The notes under the pieces: model-generated | Databases searched by the model: none | What the model saw: the letters and a program-made list of their open reading frames with translations, nothing else | What the model was told of the DNA's origin: nothing | Position numbers and translations under genes: made by a program | From: Streptococcus phocae | GTDB lineage: Bacteria; Bacillota; Bacilli; Lactobacillales; Streptococcaceae | Length of the DNA: 63,754 nt | Direction: 5' to 3' | NCBI RefSeq assembly: GCF_001302265.1 | Contig: NZ_LHQM01000012.1 | Location: 1-63,754, forward strand | Shown: piece by piece, positions 50,155 through 61,145 of the stretch | Numbering within the stretch: the stretch's first letter is position 1 | How the letters are laid out: the number at the start of each line of letters is the position of its first letter

Positions 50155-51090
50155 ATGACAAAAATAATATTCATGGGAACTCCAGAGTTCTCAGCGACTG
50201 TTTTGAGAGGGTTGTTACAAGACCCTTCTTACGATATTGTGGCAGTGGTTACACAGCCTGATCGTGCAGTCGGTCGTAAAAAAGAAATTAAAATGACTCC
50301 CGTCAAAGAACTGGCATTGGAACACGGCTTACATGTTTTCCAACCTGAGAAATTATCAGGCTCTCAGGAAATGACCGACATCATGGCACTAGGAGCAGAT
50401 GGCATTATCACAGCGGCTTTTGGGCAGTTTTTACCCACATCGCTGTTGAACGCTGTCGCATTTTCACTTAATGTCCATGCGTCGTTATTGCCTAAATATC
50501 GCGGGGGAGCCCCAATTCATTACGCCATTATTAATGGCGAAGCCGAAGCGGGCGTGACCATTATGGAAATGGTTAAAGAAATGGATGCTGGAGACATGGT
50601 TTCTAAAGCGAGCACAGCTATTCTTGACAGTGATAATGTCGGAACACTGTTTGAGAAACTGGCAATTATAGGGAGGGATTTGCTTCTTGAGACCTTGCCA
50701 GCTTACTTGTCAGGAGAGCTCAAAGCCACTCCTCAAGACGCCAGTCAAGCGACGTTTTCACCTAACATCACTCCAGAAGAAGAACGGTTAGATTGGTCAA
50801 AACCATCACGCGATGTTTTTAATCACATCAGAGGGATGAACCCGTGGCCTGTTGCGCACACCTTATTAGACGGTCAGCGTTTCAAGATTTATGAAGCTGA
50901 CCAAGCAGATGGCAGTGGCGCTCCTGGTCAAATTATTGAAAAAACGAAAAAGGCATTAGTTGTTGCAGCAGGAACTGGTGCGATAGCCTTGCGGGTGGTA
51001 CAGCCAGCCGGGAAACCTAAAATGTCCATTACTGATTTTTTAAATGGCATCGGTAGAAAACTTGAAGTGGGTGATTACTTTGGCAGATAA
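50155..51090 (+). CDS. fmt: Methionyl-tRNA formyltransferase
   Basis: Formylates initiator Met-tRNA using 10-formyl-tetrahydrofolate. 311 residues. [14 protein letters not shown] begins the formyltransferase domain, [20 protein letters not shown] carries the catalytic Asn and His, and a C-terminal OB domain follows. GAGGA ribosome binding site; an extended -10 (TGATATAAT, 50120-50128) lies just upstream, so it can be expressed apart from priA. It overlaps rsmB by 11 nt. Confidence 0.96.
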   Translation: MTKIIFMGTPEFSATVLRGLLQDPSYDIVAVVTQPDRAVGRKKEIKMTPVKELALEHGLHVFQPEKLSGSQEMTDIMALGADGIITAAFGQFLPTSLLNAVAFSLNVHASLLPKYRGGAPIHYAIINGEAEAGVTIMEMVKEMDAGDMVSKASTAILDSDNVGTLFEKLAIIGRDLLLETLPAYLSGELKATPQDASQATFSPNITPEEERLDWSKPSRDVFNHIRGMNPWPVAHTLLDGQRFKIYEADQADGSGAPGQIIEKTKKALVVAAGTGAIALRVVQPAGKPKMSITDFLNGIGRKLEVGDYFGR

Positions 51091-52402
51091 CTGGAAAAGA
51101 CTAGCACGTGGCAAGGCCCTCCTTGTCGTAGAAGACATATTTGACAATGGCGCTTACTCCAATTTGGCCCTTCATCAGGAATTAAGTAACAACTCCTTAA
51201 ATGATAGAGACAGAGCCCTAGTAACAGAAATTGTATATGGCACGGTATCGCGAAAAATTAGTTTAGAGTGGTATCTCGCTCACTATATTGAAGACCGTGA
51301 TAAGTTAGACAAGTGGGTTTATTACCTATTGCTGATGAGTCTGTACCAGATCATCTACCTCGACAAGGTGCCAACACATGGCATCGTTAATGACGCTGTT
51401 AACATCGCCAAAAGCCGAGGTAAAAAAAGAGGGTCAGAAAAATTTGTTAATGCCATTTTACGTCAAGTAACTGGCAAACCTTTACCCGATATGACCAGTA
51501 TTAAGCGTCAAAACAAGTATTACTCTGTTAATTATTCTCTGCCAATTTGGCTGGTAAAAAAACTGATTGAGCAATTTGGAAATGACAGAGCTGTTGCCAT
51601 TATGGAGAGTCTTTTTGTTAGAAATAAAGCTAGTATGCGCGTGATTAATCCTGAACAATTAGAGGCCATCAAAGAAGCAACTGGGGCTGATCAGTCATTG
51701 CTTGCGCCGAGTGGTCTGACTAAGAGTTCTGGGCATTTTGCAGCGAGCGATTATTTTATCAATGGCGACATTACGATACAAGATGAAACAAGCCAGTTGG
51801 TGGCACCGACTCTCGCGATTCAAGGCGACGAAACCATCTTAGACGCTTGTAGCGCTCCAGGCGGAAAAACGGTTCACATGGCATCTTATTTGACTAGTGG
51901 CAAGGTTATCGCTCTAGATTTATATGAGCATAAGTTGGCATTGGTGAATGATGCTGCCAAGCGTTTAGGCTTATCAGAACGTATTGAAACCAAGCTTATG
52001 GATGCTAGACAGGTTCATGAACAGTTTCCTAAGGATTCATTTGACAAGATATTAGTGGACGCTCCTTGTTCGGGGATTGGTCTGATCCGACGCAAACCAG
52101 ATATAAAATATAACAAGGACAGCCAAGACTTCGCAAAATTGCAGGAAATCCAATTAGAGATACTATCTAGTGTTTGTCAAACCTTGAGAAAAGGTGGTAT
52201 AATAACCTATAGCACTTGTACCATTTTTGACGAAGAAAATGGACAAGTCATTGAAAAATTTTTACAAAGTCATCCTAATTTTGAACAAGTAAAACTAGAC
52301 CATACACAAGCAGATATTGTCAAGGATGGTTGTCTTATTATCACACCAGAACAATACCAGACTGATGGCTTCTTTATTGGGCAAGTCAGACGAGTCTTGT
52401 AG
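51080..52402 (+). CDS. rsmB: 16S rRNA (cytosine967-C5)-methyltransferase
   Basis: SAM-dependent m5C methyltransferase (Sun/RsmB) acting on C967. 440 residues: an N-terminal NusB-like RNA-binding domain (about 1-140), then the methyltransferase with [14 protein letters not shown] (SAM), the catalytic Cys in [16 protein letters not shown], and STCTI. I chose the TTG at 51080, which starts MADNWKRL, with GTGGGTG upstream; a GTG at 51071 is also possible. It overlaps the end of fmt. Confidence 0.93.
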   Translation: MADNWKRLARGKALLVVEDIFDNGAYSNLALHQELSNNSLNDRDRALVTEIVYGTVSRKISLEWYLAHYIEDRDKLDKWVYYLLLMSLYQIIYLDKVPTHGIVNDAVNIAKSRGKKRGSEKFVNAILRQVTGKPLPDMTSIKRQNKYYSVNYSLPIWLVKKLIEQFGNDRAVAIMESLFVRNKASMRVINPEQLEAIKEATGADQSLLAPSGLTKSSGHFAASDYFINGDITIQDETSQLVAPTLAIQGDETILDACSAPGGKTVHMASYLTSGKVIALDLYEHKLALVNDAAKRLGLSERIETKLMDARQVHEQFPKDSFDKILVDAPCSGIGLIRRKPDIKYNKDSQDFAKLQEIQLEILSSVCQTLRKGGIITYSTCTIFDEENGQVIEKFLQSHPNFEQVKLDHTQADIVKDGCLIITPEQYQTDGFFIGQVRRVL

Positions 52403-52438
52403 TATTTAGGAGGAAACTGACCTAGTCAGAGAAAACAT

Positions 52439-53179
52439 ATGAAAATTTCATTAAAAACCGACATTGGGCAAAAGCGCTCAAATAATCAAGATTTTATCAA
52501 CAAGTATGACAACAAATCAGGAATCACTTTAATTATTCTAGCAGACGGTATGGGTGGGCATCGAGCAGGAAATATTGCCAGCGAGATGACTGTTACTGAC
52601 CTAGGAAAACAATGGGTTAATACGGACTTCACAGAATTAGATCCAATAAAAGACTGGTTGTTTGAGGCTATTGAAACTGAAAACCAACGTATCTATGAAT
52701 TAGGCCAATCAGAAGACTATAAAGGAATGGGAACAACCGTTGAGGCTGTTGCTTTGATTGGCAACACTGCTCTTTATGCACATATCGGAGATTCACGCAT
52801 TGGACTCGTCCGTGATGGGGATTATGCGTTACTAACGAGCGATCATTCTTTGGTCAATGAATTGGTCAAGGCTGGTCAAATCACCGAAGAAGAAGCAGCT
52901 GTTCATCCACAAAAAAACATCATTACCCAATCTATTGGTCAGGCCTCTCCTTTGGCTCCTGATTTAGGAATTACAGAGTTAGAAACTGGCGATTATTTAG
53001 TAGTGAATAGCGATGGTCTTACCAATATGATTTCAAATCCTGAAATTGTTGAGATTTTGAATCGAGACATCAGTTTGGATGAGAAAAATCAAGCGTTGAT
53101 TGATTTGGCTAACCTAAGAGGAGGTTTAGATAACATCACTGTTGCTTTGGTTCATAACGAAAGCGAGGAAGCAGAATGA
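52439..53179 (+). CDS. stp: PP2C-type serine/threonine phosphatase
   Basis: A 246-residue metal-dependent phosphatase that opposes the kinase encoded next to it. Motifs: [15 protein letters not shown] (metal Asp), [31 protein letters not shown], and [12 protein letters not shown]. Its last bases overlap stk by 4 nt (ATGA), so the pair is translationally coupled. It controls growth, division and virulence traits in streptococci by family knowledge. Confidence 0.96.
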   Translation: MKISLKTDIGQKRSNNQDFINKYDNKSGITLIILADGMGGHRAGNIASEMTVTDLGKQWVNTDFTELDPIKDWLFEAIETENQRIYELGQSEDYKGMGTTVEAVALIGNTALYAHIGDSRIGLVRDGDYALLTSDHSLVNELVKAGQITEEEAAVHPQKNIITQSIGQASPLAPDLGITELETGDYLVVNSDGLTNMISNPEIVEILNRDISLDEKNQALIDLANLRGGLDNITVALVHNESEEAE

Positions 53180-55065
53180 TTCAGATTGGCAAGTTATTTG
53201 CTGGTCGTTATCGCATTCTGAAATCTATAGGCCGAGGTGGTATGGCGGATGTTTATTTAGCCAATGATTTGATTCTGGACAATGAAGACGTTGCCATTAA
53301 GGTATTACGAACGAATTATCAAACAGATCAGGTGGCAGTTGCTCGTTTCCAACGAGAAGCGCGCGCCATGGCTGAACTTAATCATCCTAATATTGTTGCC
53401 ATTCGCGACATAGGTGAAGAAGACGGACAGCAATTTTTAGTAATGGAGTATGTTGACGGTTCTGATTTGAAGAAATATATTCAAGATCACGCTCCACTCT
53501 CCAATAATGAAGTGGTTAGAATCATGGAAGAAGTACTGTCAGCCATGACTTTAGCCCATCAAAAAGGGATTGTTCATAGAGATTTAAAACCTCAAAACAT
53601 CCTCTTGACCAAATCAGGCATTGTCAAGGTGACAGATTTTGGGATTGCGGTGGCTTTTGCAGAAACTAGCCTTACCCAAACCAACTCTATGTTAGGGAGT
53701 GTTCATTACCTATCACCTGAGCAGGCGCGTGGTTCTAAAGCAACAATTCAAAGTGACATCTATGCGATGGGAATCATGCTGTTTGAAATGTTAACAGGAC
53801 ATATCCCTTACGATGGAGATAGCGCTGTAACGATTGCCTTGCAGCATTTCCAAAAACCACTGCCTTCTATCATTGAAGAAAACCACAACGTCCCACAAGC
53901 TTTGGAAAACATTGTGATTCGGGCGACCGCTAAAAAATTAAGCGACCGTTACGCTTCGACGTTTGAAATGAGCCGAGATTTGATGACTGCTTTGAGTTAT
54001 AACCGCAGTCGAGAGCGCAAGGTTATCTTTGAAGATTCAGATAGCACAAAAACATTACCGAAGGTGACTCCTACTCCCAATATTACTCCCAAAAAACCAA
54101 GTGATATGGGAGCGACCACAGAAAGTCGACTTGAGCAAAGCAAACAAATGGATAGCCTTCAAAAACCACATAAAAAGAAGAAAAAGAATCGCTTTTTGGG
54201 CATTCTCCTAAAAATGCTTTTTGCTTTCTTTATAGTTGGTGTTGCGTTATTTGCTTATTTAATTTTGACAAAACCGACTTCTGTAAAGGTTCCTGATCTT
54301 TCAGGATCAAGTCTCAAAGTAGCGAAAAAAGACCTAGAAAGTTTAGGGCTAAAAGTTGGCACGGTTCATCAGGTTGAGAGTGACACCGTTGCTGAGGGAG
54401 ACGTGGTTAAAACTGATCCTCAGGCAGGAACCGTAAAACGCCAAGGCTCTAAAGTGAATCTTTATCTATCTATTGGTAAAAAAGGTTTTGAAATGGAGAA
54501 TTACAAAACTCAAAACTATGAGGCGGTTATCAGTAACCTGGTTGAGACCTATGGTGTGCCTCGTTCCAAAATCAAAATAGAGAAAATTGTTACTAATGAA
54601 TATGAAGAAAATACAGTCATTAGCCAGTCTCCTAGCGAAGGAGAGAAGTTTAATCCAGACGGTAAATCTAACATTACTTTGAGCATAGCTGTTAGCGATA
54701 CAATTATTATGCCGATTGTAATAGAATCTACCTATGCTGAAGCGGTAAACACCTTAACAGCTCTTGGTATTGATCCTCACCGCATCAAAGTGTACGCCCC
54801 AAGTACAGCATCAACAACAGGCTATGTCCAAGTGCGTTCACCAAATACTAAGACTAAAGTAAGTGGACAGAGTCCTTATTATGGCACTCAAATCAGCTTG
54901 TCAGAAAAAGGAGAGATTAGTCTATACCTCTATCCTGAAGAAACAAGCCCTTCGAGCAGCTCATCTAGCTCTCAGTCATCCAGCTCAAGCTCCTCAGGTC
55001 AAGATAATGGTTCAACCAGTCAACCAGAATTATCACCACCAGAGAAGACCGAGCCTACCCCTTAG
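53176..55065 (+). CDS. stk: Serine/threonine protein kinase with PASTA domains
   Basis: Transmembrane Hanks-type kinase sensing wall fragments or lipid II. 629 residues: kinase domain (about 12-270) with [28 protein letters not shown] and DFG; basic juxtamembrane stretch; one membrane segment at about 345-365; three PASTA domains (about 370-595); then a C-terminal Ser-rich tail of about 20 residues. It acts on GpsB, MapZ and other division proteins in streptococci, and both of those genes are in the window. Confidence 0.96.
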   Translation: MIQIGKLFAGRYRILKSIGRGGMADVYLANDLILDNEDVAIKVLRTNYQTDQVAVARFQREARAMAELNHPNIVAIRDIGEEDGQQFLVMEYVDGSDLKKYIQDHAPLSNNEVVRIMEEVLSAMTLAHQKGIVHRDLKPQNILLTKSGIVKVTDFGIAVAFAETSLTQTNSMLGSVHYLSPEQARGSKATIQSDIYAMGIMLFEMLTGHIPYDGDSAVTIALQHFQKPLPSIIEENHNVPQALENIVIRATAKKLSDRYASTFEMSRDLMTALSYNRSRERKVIFEDSDSTKTLPKVTPTPNITPKKPSDMGATTESRLEQSKQMDSLQKPHKKKKKNRFLGILLKMLFAFFIVGVALFAYLILTKPTSVKVPDLSGSSLKVAKKDLESLGLKVGTVHQVESDTVAEGDVVKTDPQAGTVKRQGSKVNLYLSIGKKGFEMENYKTQNYEAVISNLVETYGVPRSKIKIEKIVTNEYEENTVISQSPSEGEKFNPDGKSNITLSIAVSDTIIMPIVIESTYAEAVNTLTALGIDPHRIKVYAPSTASTTGYVQVRSPNTKTKVSGQSPYYGTQISLSEKGEISLYLYPEETSPSSSSSSSQSSSSSSSGQDNGSTSQPELSPPEKTEPTP

Positions 55066-55075
55066 TATTAAAAAC

Positions 55076-55121
55076 ATACCTAGTTTTTCTGTTTTTCAAG
55101 CAGCTGACTAGGTATTTTTTT
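55076..55121 (+). terminator. Terminator after stk
   Basis: ATACCTAGT (55076-55084) pairs with ACTAGGTAT (55107-55115), followed by a T tract. Confidence 0.83.
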
Positions 55122-55192
55122 GACGTCTGATTGCACAAAGCTGAATTTCTATTTATTTTTTGATAAAATAACAAGAGAATGGAAGGGGTCTA

Positions 55193-55885
55193 ATGAAAAA
55201 ATTTCAATTCTTTCTACTTGTAGAATGCCTGCTGTTAGCCATGGGAATTATGACCATTTTGGCTGATGATTTATCAAGTTTTATCTTGATTTTAGTCTTA
55301 ATTCTGTTAGCGTTACGCTTTTACAATCAAGATAGTCGGAACAATTTCTTGTTAACGGTTAGTCTACTCTTGCTTTTTCTGATTTTCATGCTAAATCCTT
55401 ACATCATTCTAGCTGTGCTTTTGGGAATAGCCTATATTGTCATTAATCATTTTTCGCAAGTGAAGAAAAAAAATCGTTTTGCTTTAATTCGTTTTAAAGA
55501 AGAAGAAATCAATGTCAAACAGGTTAAAAATCAATGGCTTGGTGCTGCCAGCTATGAAAGTGATTATTACTCATTTGAGGACATCAACATTATCCGCATG
55601 TCAGGTAACGACACTATTGATTTAACCAATGTGATAGTAACTGGTATGGATAACGTGATTGTGATTCGTAAAATATTTGGAAACACAAAAATACTTGTTC
55701 CAATTGATGTTGCGGTGACACTAGACGTGAGTTCTATTTATGCCAGTGTTGATTTTTTTGACTTGCAAGAATACGACTTGAGAAATGAGTCCATTAAATT
55801 AGGAAAAGCGACAGGCAAAAGCCTCAAGAAAGTCAAAATCATTATCAGCACAATAGCAGGAAACGTCGAGGTGGTAAGGCGATGA
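55193..55885 (+). CDS. liaF: Cell-envelope stress regulator LiaF
   Basis: Inhibitor protein of the LiaSR two-component system. 230 residues: N-terminal membrane segments (about four hydrophobic runs in the first 95 residues), then a soluble DUF2154-type domain (about 120-230) rich in beta strands with the N-D-T-I-D-L pattern. It precedes liaS with a 4-nt overlap. Ribosome binding site GGAAGGGG. Recognised mainly from its place in the operon. Confidence 0.88.
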   Translation: MKKFQFFLLVECLLLAMGIMTILADDLSSFILILVLILLALRFYNQDSRNNFLLTVSLLLLFLIFMLNPYIILAVLLGIAYIVINHFSQVKKKNRFALIRFKEEEINVKQVKNQWLGAASYESDYYSFEDINIIRMSGNDTIDLTNVIVTGMDNVIVIRKIFGNTKILVPIDVAVTLDVSSIYASVDFFDLQEYDLRNESIKLGKATGKSLKKVKIIISTIAGNVEVVRR

Positions 55886-56907
55886 CAAAACGGCACTATG
55901 TTATGGTATGGTTATACTCTAGTATTACCATATTATCTATTGTATTTGTTGTTATGGATAACTTAGGGATTACCATTGACTACTTGTTGAGTAACCTTTG
56001 GTTACTCGAGCGCTTGGTATTTTCCGTATTACTGCTGATTATTTCAGTAACCCTCTTATTGTTATTATTATGGATTCTATTGGACGATAATAGCAAACGA
56101 ACTGTTAATCAAAATTTGAGACGGATTCTCAACAATCAAACCATTTCACTCGAAGCGACCTCTGAAATTAATGTTAATTTGACCAGGTTATCTGAAAAAA
56201 TGGCACATTTGACAAGCAATTTGCAAAAAAAAGAAAGTGCCTATATCTTAGACAGCCAAAAAATTGTGCAACAAGAGCGCAAACGCATAGCTAGAGATTT
56301 GCATGACACGGTCAGTCAAGAATTGTTTGCGTCATCCATGATTTTATCGGGTGTTTCCATGAGTATGGAACATCTAGACAAAGAACAACTGCAGACGCAA
56401 TTGGTGACAGTTGAAGCCATGCTCCAGAACGCTCAAAACGATTTAAGGATTTTATTACTACACTTACGACCAACCGAATTAGCAAATCGGACGTTGTCGG
56501 AAGGGTTACAGATGATTTTAAAAGAACTGACCGATAAAAGTGACATAGAGGTCGTCTACAAAGAAAATATCCACACTTTACCCAAAGCGATGGAAGACAA
56601 TTTGTTTCGGATTGCCCAAGAATTTATTAGCAACACGTTAAAGCATGCAAAAGCTAGTCGTTTGGAAGTTTATCTCAATCAAACATCAACCGAGCTACAA
56701 TTGAAAATGATTGATAACGGAATTGGCTTTGACATGGATCAAGTGAGAGATCTGAGCTATGGTCTTAAAAATATTGAAGATCGTGTAGCAGACTTAGCAG
56801 GAACAATTGCTTTGATTAGTCAAGAAGGAAAAGGCGTTTCGATGGATATTCGATTGCCAATAGTAAGGGAGAAAGATAATGAATCACATCAAAGTAATAC
56901 TCGTTGA
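55882..56907 (+). CDS. liaS: Sensor histidine kinase LiaS
   Basis: Membrane sensor of cell-envelope stress. 341 residues: two membrane segments (about 8-25 and 45-68) with a very short extracellular loop, as in intramembrane-sensing kinases; HAMP-like region; HisKA_3 dimerisation helix with the phosphoacceptor in ARDLHDTVSQELFA; and a HATPase domain with DNGIGFD. It overlaps liaF by 4 nt and liaR by 29 nt. Confidence 0.94.
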   Translation: MTKRHYVMVWLYSSITILSIVFVVMDNLGITIDYLLSNLWLLERLVFSVLLLIISVTLLLLLLWILLDDNSKRTVNQNLRRILNNQTISLEATSEINVNLTRLSEKMAHLTSNLQKKESAYILDSQKIVQQERKRIARDLHDTVSQELFASSMILSGVSMSMEHLDKEQLQTQLVTVEAMLQNAQNDLRILLLHLRPTELANRTLSEGLQMILKELTDKSDIEVVYKENIHTLPKAMEDNLFRIAQEFISNTLKHAKASRLEVYLNQTSTELQLKMIDNGIGFDMDQVRDLSYGLKNIEDRVADLAGTIALISQEGKGVSMDIRLPIVREKDNESHQSNTR

Positions 56908-57520
56908 TGATCACGAAATGGTAAGGATGGGTCTCAAAAGCTTTTTGAATTTACAACCTGACATTGACGTTATTGGCGAAGCTTCAAACGGTCGTGAGGG
57001 CATTGAGATGGCCTTTGACTTAAAACCAGATGTATTGGTGATGGACCTTGTTATGCCAGAAATGGATGGCGTAGAAGCAACCCTTGAGATTTTAGATAAA
57101 TGGAAAGAAGCCAAAGTTTTGGTGTTGACGTCATATCTCGATAATGAAAAAATATACCCTGTCATCGAAGCTGGGGCCAAAGGCTATATGCTCAAAACAT
57201 CTAGCGCAGCCGAAATTTTAAATGCTATCAGAAAAGTCGCGAAAGGAGAATTGGCTATTGAGACAGAAGTGGATAAAAAAATAAAAGCCCACAATCAATA
57301 TCCTGACCTCCACGAAGAATTAACTGCCAGAGAACGAGACATCTTGCAACTATTAGCTAAAGGTTACGATAACCAGACCATTGCTGATGAGCTGTTTATA
57401 TCGCTGAAAACCGTAAAAACACATGTTTCAAATGTTTTATCAAAATTGCAGGTAGATGATCGCACCCAGGCTGTGGTTTATGCTTTCCAACATCATTTAG
57501 TGCCCCAGGATGACAAATAA
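56879..57520 (+). CDS. liaR: Response regulator LiaR
   Basis: NarL/LuxR-type DNA-binding response regulator of the envelope-stress system. 213 residues: receiver domain with DDHE at the N-terminus, the phosphorylated Asp in VLVMDLVMPEMDG (about 54), Thr and Lys near LTSYLDN and YMLKTS; then a LuxR HTH (about 145-205, LTARERDILQLLAKGYDNQTIADELFIS). It overlaps liaS. In streptococci it responds to bacitracin, daptomycin and similar agents. Confidence 0.95.
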   Translation: MNHIKVILVDDHEMVRMGLKSFLNLQPDIDVIGEASNGREGIEMAFDLKPDVLVMDLVMPEMDGVEATLEILDKWKEAKVLVLTSYLDNEKIYPVIEAGAKGYMLKTSSAAEILNAIRKVAKGELAIETEVDKKIKAHNQYPDLHEELTARERDILQLLAKGYDNQTIADELFISLKTVKTHVSNVLSKLQVDDRTQAVVYAFQHHLVPQDDK

Positions 57521-57555
57521 TGTTATAATATTGGTATCTATTAATGGAGGACAGT

Positions 57556-58956
57556 ATGGACGCAAAACTAAAATATAAAGCAAAGAAAATTAAAATGGTT
57601 TTCTTTGATATAGATGATACTTTGCGGGTGAAAGATACAGGATATATGCCCGAATCAATCCAACGCGTTTTTAGTCAGCTCAGGGCAAAGGGTATTTTAA
57701 TCGGTATCGCTTCTGGACGTGCAAGGTACGGTGTCCCAGAAGAAATACAGGACTTAGATGCAGACTATTGCGTGAAACTAAATGGTGCGTATGTGAAAGA
57801 TAATAAGAAAAATATTATTTTTCAAGCGCCTATTCCAGCAGACATTGTAACGCGATACAAACAATGGGCAGATGAGGTTGGTATCTACTATGGCATGGCA
57901 GGCCGCCACGAAGCTGTCTTGTCGACTCGCAATGACATGATTACAAATACCATTGATCACGTTTATTCACAGCTAGAAGTTTGTCCAGATTATAATCACA
58001 AACACGACGTTTATCAAATGTGGACATTTGAGGACCAAGGGGATGCATTACAATTACCAGATGATTTAGCTGATCACCTTCGATTGGTTAGATGGCATGA
58101 TAACTCTTCAGATGTGGTCTTAAAAGGCACGTCAAAAGCCTTAGGAGTTTCTAAAGTTGTTGAACATCTGGGCTTGAAACCAGAAAATATCCTGGTTTTC
58201 GGAGATGAATTAAACGATATCGAGTTATTTGACTATGCTGGCATTAGTATCGCCATGGGAGTATCACACCCATTATTGCAGGAAAAAGCAGATTTTATCA
58301 CTAAAACAGTTGAAGAAGATGGCATCTTGTATGCCTTGGAGGAATTAGGAATGATTGAAAAAGAACACCATTTTCCACAAATGGAATTAGAAACCGTTGA
58401 AGGACCAACCGCTATCATCAAAACCAATCATGGAGAGATGACTTTGAAGCTCTTTCCAGAGCACGCGCCGAAAACAGTTGCTAACTTTATAGGTTTAGCT
58501 AAAGAAGGCTACTATGCTGGCATTATTTTCCATCGGGTAATACCAGAGTTCATGATTCAAGGTGGCGATCCGACAGGAACTGGCATGGGTGGTCAATCCA
58601 TCTATGGCGATAGTTTTGAAGATGAATTTTCTGATGAGTTGTATAACCTTCGTGGTGCTCTATCTATGGCTAACGCCGGACCAAATACCAACGGTAGCCA
58701 ATTTTTCATCGTGCAAAATTCAAAAATCCCTTATGCTAAAAAAGAATTGGAACGTGGCGGCTGGCCAGCTCCAATTGCTGCAGCCTATGCTGAACAAGGT
58801 GGAACACCACATTTAGATAGACGTCATACTGTGTTTGGTCAATTAGCGGATGCTTCTTCTTTTCAAACACTAGATAAGATTGCAGCCGTTGAAACAGGTG
58901 CTCAAGACAAACCTAAACAAGATGTTGTGATTGAGACAATTGAGGTCATTGATTAA
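57556..58956 (+). CDS. HAD hydrolase-cyclophilin fusion protein
   Basis: One 466-residue polypeptide with two enzymes. Residues 1-265 are a Cof-type HAD phosphatase: [10 protein letters not shown] carries the nucleophile Asp, SGRARYG the second motif, and [12 protein letters not shown] the metal Asps. Residues about 275-466 are a cyclophilin peptidyl-prolyl isomerase: [35 protein letters not shown] and GSQFFIVQ. The ATG at 57556 has GGAGG 7 nt upstream; an extended -10 lies at 57521-57529. This fusion is known in streptococci. It has no signal peptide. Confidence 0.94.
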   Translation: MDAKLKYKAKKIKMVFFDIDDTLRVKDTGYMPESIQRVFSQLRAKGILIGIASGRARYGVPEEIQDLDADYCVKLNGAYVKDNKKNIIFQAPIPADIVTRYKQWADEVGIYYGMAGRHEAVLSTRNDMITNTIDHVYSQLEVCPDYNHKHDVYQMWTFEDQGDALQLPDDLADHLRLVRWHDNSSDVVLKGTSKALGVSKVVEHLGLKPENILVFGDELNDIELFDYAGISIAMGVSHPLLQEKADFITKTVEEDGILYALEELGMIEKEHHFPQMELETVEGPTAIIKTNHGEMTLKLFPEHAPKTVANFIGLAKEGYYAGIIFHRVIPEFMIQGGDPTGTGMGGQSIYGDSFEDEFSDELYNLRGALSMANAGPNTNGSQFFIVQNSKIPYAKKELERGGWPAPIAAAYAEQGGTPHLDRRHTVFGQLADASSFQTLDKIAAVETGAQDKPKQDVVIETIEVID

Positions 58957-59312
58957 TGAAAATTGGCGACAAACTGTGCGGAACTATTACAGGGATTAAG
59001 CCGTATGGTGCTTTTGTTGCCCTCGAAAATGGAACAACAGGACTTATTCATATTTCAGAAGTCAAAACAGGCTTTATTGATAATATTAATCAAGTTTTAA
59101 ACATAGGTGAAAAGGTAAGGGTTCAAGTCATTGACTATGATGAGTTTAGCTACAAAGCTAGCCTGTCATTGAGAACTCTAGAAGAAGGAAAGCATTATTT
59201 CCCTCAGCGACATCGCTTTTCAAACAATCGTCATAAAATTGGCTTTAAACCTTTTGAACAGCAGTTACCTCGGTGGGTTAAAGAAAGTCTTTCCTACCTT
59301 AAAAGGAAATAG
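58956..59312 (+). CDS. S1 RNA-binding domain protein (CvfD/YugI-like)
   Basis: A 118-residue protein. The first 75 residues form one S1 domain (GDKLCGTITGIKPYGAFVALENGTTGLIHISEV), typical of ribosome or RNA-associated proteins; the C-terminal 40 residues are basic. It starts in the stop codon of the preceding gene (TAATG), so translation is coupled. Related CvfD proteins are global post-transcriptional regulators and cold-stress factors in streptococci. Confidence 0.88.
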   Translation: MKIGDKLCGTITGIKPYGAFVALENGTTGLIHISEVKTGFIDNINQVLNIGEKVRVQVIDYDEFSYKASLSLRTLEEGKHYFPQRHRFSNNRHKIGFKPFEQQLPRWVKESLSYLKRK

Positions 59313-59360
59313 GTTTTTTACGGTAGTTACCTTTTTGAACAGCATTGCCACCATATAACT

Positions 59361-59395
59361 AAAAAACAGCCACGTTTTAAACGTAGCTGTTTTTT
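59361..59395. terminator. Bidirectional terminator between S1-domain gene and cysteine synthase
   Basis: AAAAAACAGC (59361-59370) pairs with GCTGTTTTTT (59386-59395) around an inner ACGTTT/AAACGT pairing. T tracts lie on both strands. Confidence 0.9.
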
Positions 59396-59396
59396 A

Positions 59397-60326
59397 TTAT
59401 GCATTGAAATCAAATAAACTTGTTGATAAGTAGCGTTCTCCGTTGTCAGGAAGTACAGTTAAAACTTTCTTTCCTTTTCCTAACTCTTTAGCCACCTGAA
59501 GCGCTGCGTAGATAGCAGCACCAGAAGATATCCCAACGAGAAAACCATCTGTTGCTCCAATTGAACGTCCTGTCGCCAAAGCATTTTCTGACGAAACACG
59601 GATGATATTGTCATAGGCATCAGTATCTAAGGTGTCTGGAATAAAGCCAGCTGAAATTCCTTGTATTTTATGGGGACCTGGTTTTTCTCCTGACAAAACA
59701 GCAGATTCATCTGCCTCAACAGCATAGATAGCAATATCAGGATTAGCTTTTTTCAACACATGTGAAACTCCAGAGATAGTTCCTCCAGTACCAACACCTG
59801 AAACAAAAGCATTGAGCCCTGTCGGTCCAAAGGCCTCTAGTATTTCTTGACCAGTTGTCTCTTCGTGTACCTTTGGATTAGCTGGATTCTTAAATTGTGA
59901 TGGTGACCAAGCTCCTTTTTCGATTTCAATTTCTTTAGCTTTGGCGATGGCACCTTTCATCCCTTCGGTACCTGGCGTTAAGACCAGCTGTGCACCATAG
60001 GCTTGGATAATATGACGCCTTTCAATACTCATGGTCTCAGGCATAACAATGATAACGTGATATCCCTTAGCAGCTCCAACCCAAGCCAAACCAATACCGG
60101 TATTACCGCTTGTTGGTTCAACAATAGTATCTCCCGGTTTAATTAGCCCTTCTTTTTCAGCGGTTTCAATCATCGCCAAAGCAATACGGTCTTTAACAGA
60201 TGAACCCGGGTTAAACGATTCTAGCTTGACATAGACATCGGCGATGCTTTCTGGACTGTTGTTTTTTAACTTAATGATGGGTGTACGCCCAACCAATTCA
60301 GTGATATTAGTGTATATATTAGTCAT
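59397..60326 (-). CDS. cysK: Cysteine synthase (O-acetylserine sulfhydrylase)
   Basis: PLP enzyme that makes cysteine from O-acetylserine and sulfide. 309 residues: PLP-binding Lys in [16 protein letters not shown] (about 42), the substrate loop [13 protein letters not shown], the phosphate-binding [11 protein letters not shown], and the C-terminal SSGAA Ser. CysK and CysM types are hard to tell apart by eye, so the subtype is inferred. It is transcribed away from yigZ, separated by 116 nt. AAGAGGT ribosome binding site. Confidence 0.92.
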   Translation of the reverse strand: MTNIYTNITELVGRTPIIKLKNNSPESIADVYVKLESFNPGSSVKDRIALAMIETAEKEGLIKPGDTIVEPTSGNTGIGLAWVGAAKGYHVIIVMPETMSIERRHIIQAYGAQLVLTPGTEGMKGAIAKAKEIEIEKGAWSPSQFKNPANPKVHEETTGQEILEAFGPTGLNAFVSGVGTGGTISGVSHVLKKANPDIAIYAVEADESAVLSGEKPGPHKIQGISAGFIPDTLDTDAYDNIIRVSSENALATGRSIGATDGFLVGISSGAAIYAALQVAKELGKGKKVLTVLPDNGERYLSTSLFDFNA

Positions 60327-60442
60327 GATATTACCTCTTTTACTATTGACGATTAATATTATCTAACCTAAAGTATAAGAATATTTTTAGCCAAAGTAAA
60401 ATAGTAAATTGTTATCACAGTGATAGTTAAGAATTATCAGGT

Positions 60443-61090
60443 TTATTGAAGTGTTCCTGGGGAAATCACAACATCAATAATCTGAGATGGTATGGTTTTA
60501 AGACTGACTTTGCCGTGGTAATAATCGATGAGAGCCTTAGAAATTAGTTCTTTACGCTCTGGGTCAAAATAAATGAGTGTACGGACTTGCTCAGCAAATT
60601 GAGTATCAGTCTCTACTAATCCCTCTTGTTCCAAAAAGGTTGAGTAGACTTGATATTGTGGATAAGATAAAGTTAACTCTAATCCAGCTTGTTCTTTGAC
60701 TTGCACAATGCCAACTGCCTCGATAGCCTCACTAGTGACACCGCCATAAGCACGAATTAAACCACCCGTGCCTAATTTGACCCCACCAAAATAGCGCGTG
60801 ACAACAACCACAAGATTGGTGAGCCCTTGTTTTTCTAAAACAGATAACATGGGCACTCCAGCAGTGCCAGATGGTTCTCCGTCATCGCTAGAGCGCTTGA
60901 TGTGACTTTTTTCACCTATGATCATAGCAGAGCAAGAATGAGTGGCTTTATAGTGTTTCTTCTTAATAGCAGCAATAAAAGCTTTGCCCTCTTCTTCAGT
61001 AGTGATGCGTTTTAGTTGGCAAATAAAACGAGATTTTTTGATTTCTTTTTCCAAAGAGCCGTCAGCCATAATTGTTTGATAGTTTTCCAT
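60443..61090 (-). CDS. YigZ/IMPACT family protein
   Basis: A 215-residue protein of the UPF0029/IMPACT family: N-terminal domain with SRFICQLKRITTEEEGKAF, the conserved HSCSAMIIG and SSDDGEPSGTAGVPML motif (about 70-90), and VVVVTRYFGGVKLGTGGLIRAY, then a DUF1949 C-terminal domain. Function is not established; a role in translation control or nucleic-acid binding is suggested by the family. It is divergent from comFA, with 55 nt between the two start codons. Confidence 0.9.
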   Translation of the reverse strand: MENYQTIMADGSLEKEIKKSRFICQLKRITTEEEGKAFIAAIKKKHYKATHSCSAMIIGEKSHIKRSSDDGEPSGTAGVPMLSVLEKQGLTNLVVVVTRYFGGVKLGTGGLIRAYGGVTSEAIEAVGIVQVKEQAGLELTLSYPQYQVYSTFLEQEGLVETDTQFAEQVRTLIYFDPERKELISKALIDYYHGKVSLKTIPSQIIDVVISPGTLQ

Positions 61091-61130
61091 AAGAAAAGTT
61101 TACAAAAAAACAAGAAAATAAGCAAAAAAA

Positions 61131-61138
61131 ATCGAATA
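61131..61138 (+). promoter_or_regulatory. Candidate competence (SigX/ComX) CIN-box for comFA
   Basis: ATCGAATA lies 7 nt upstream of the comFA start and shares CGAATA with the streptococcal CIN-box TACGAATA. No sigma-A promoter or ribosome binding site is visible in the 55-nt gap. Confidence 0.6.
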
Positions 61139-61145
61139 TCCAAGT

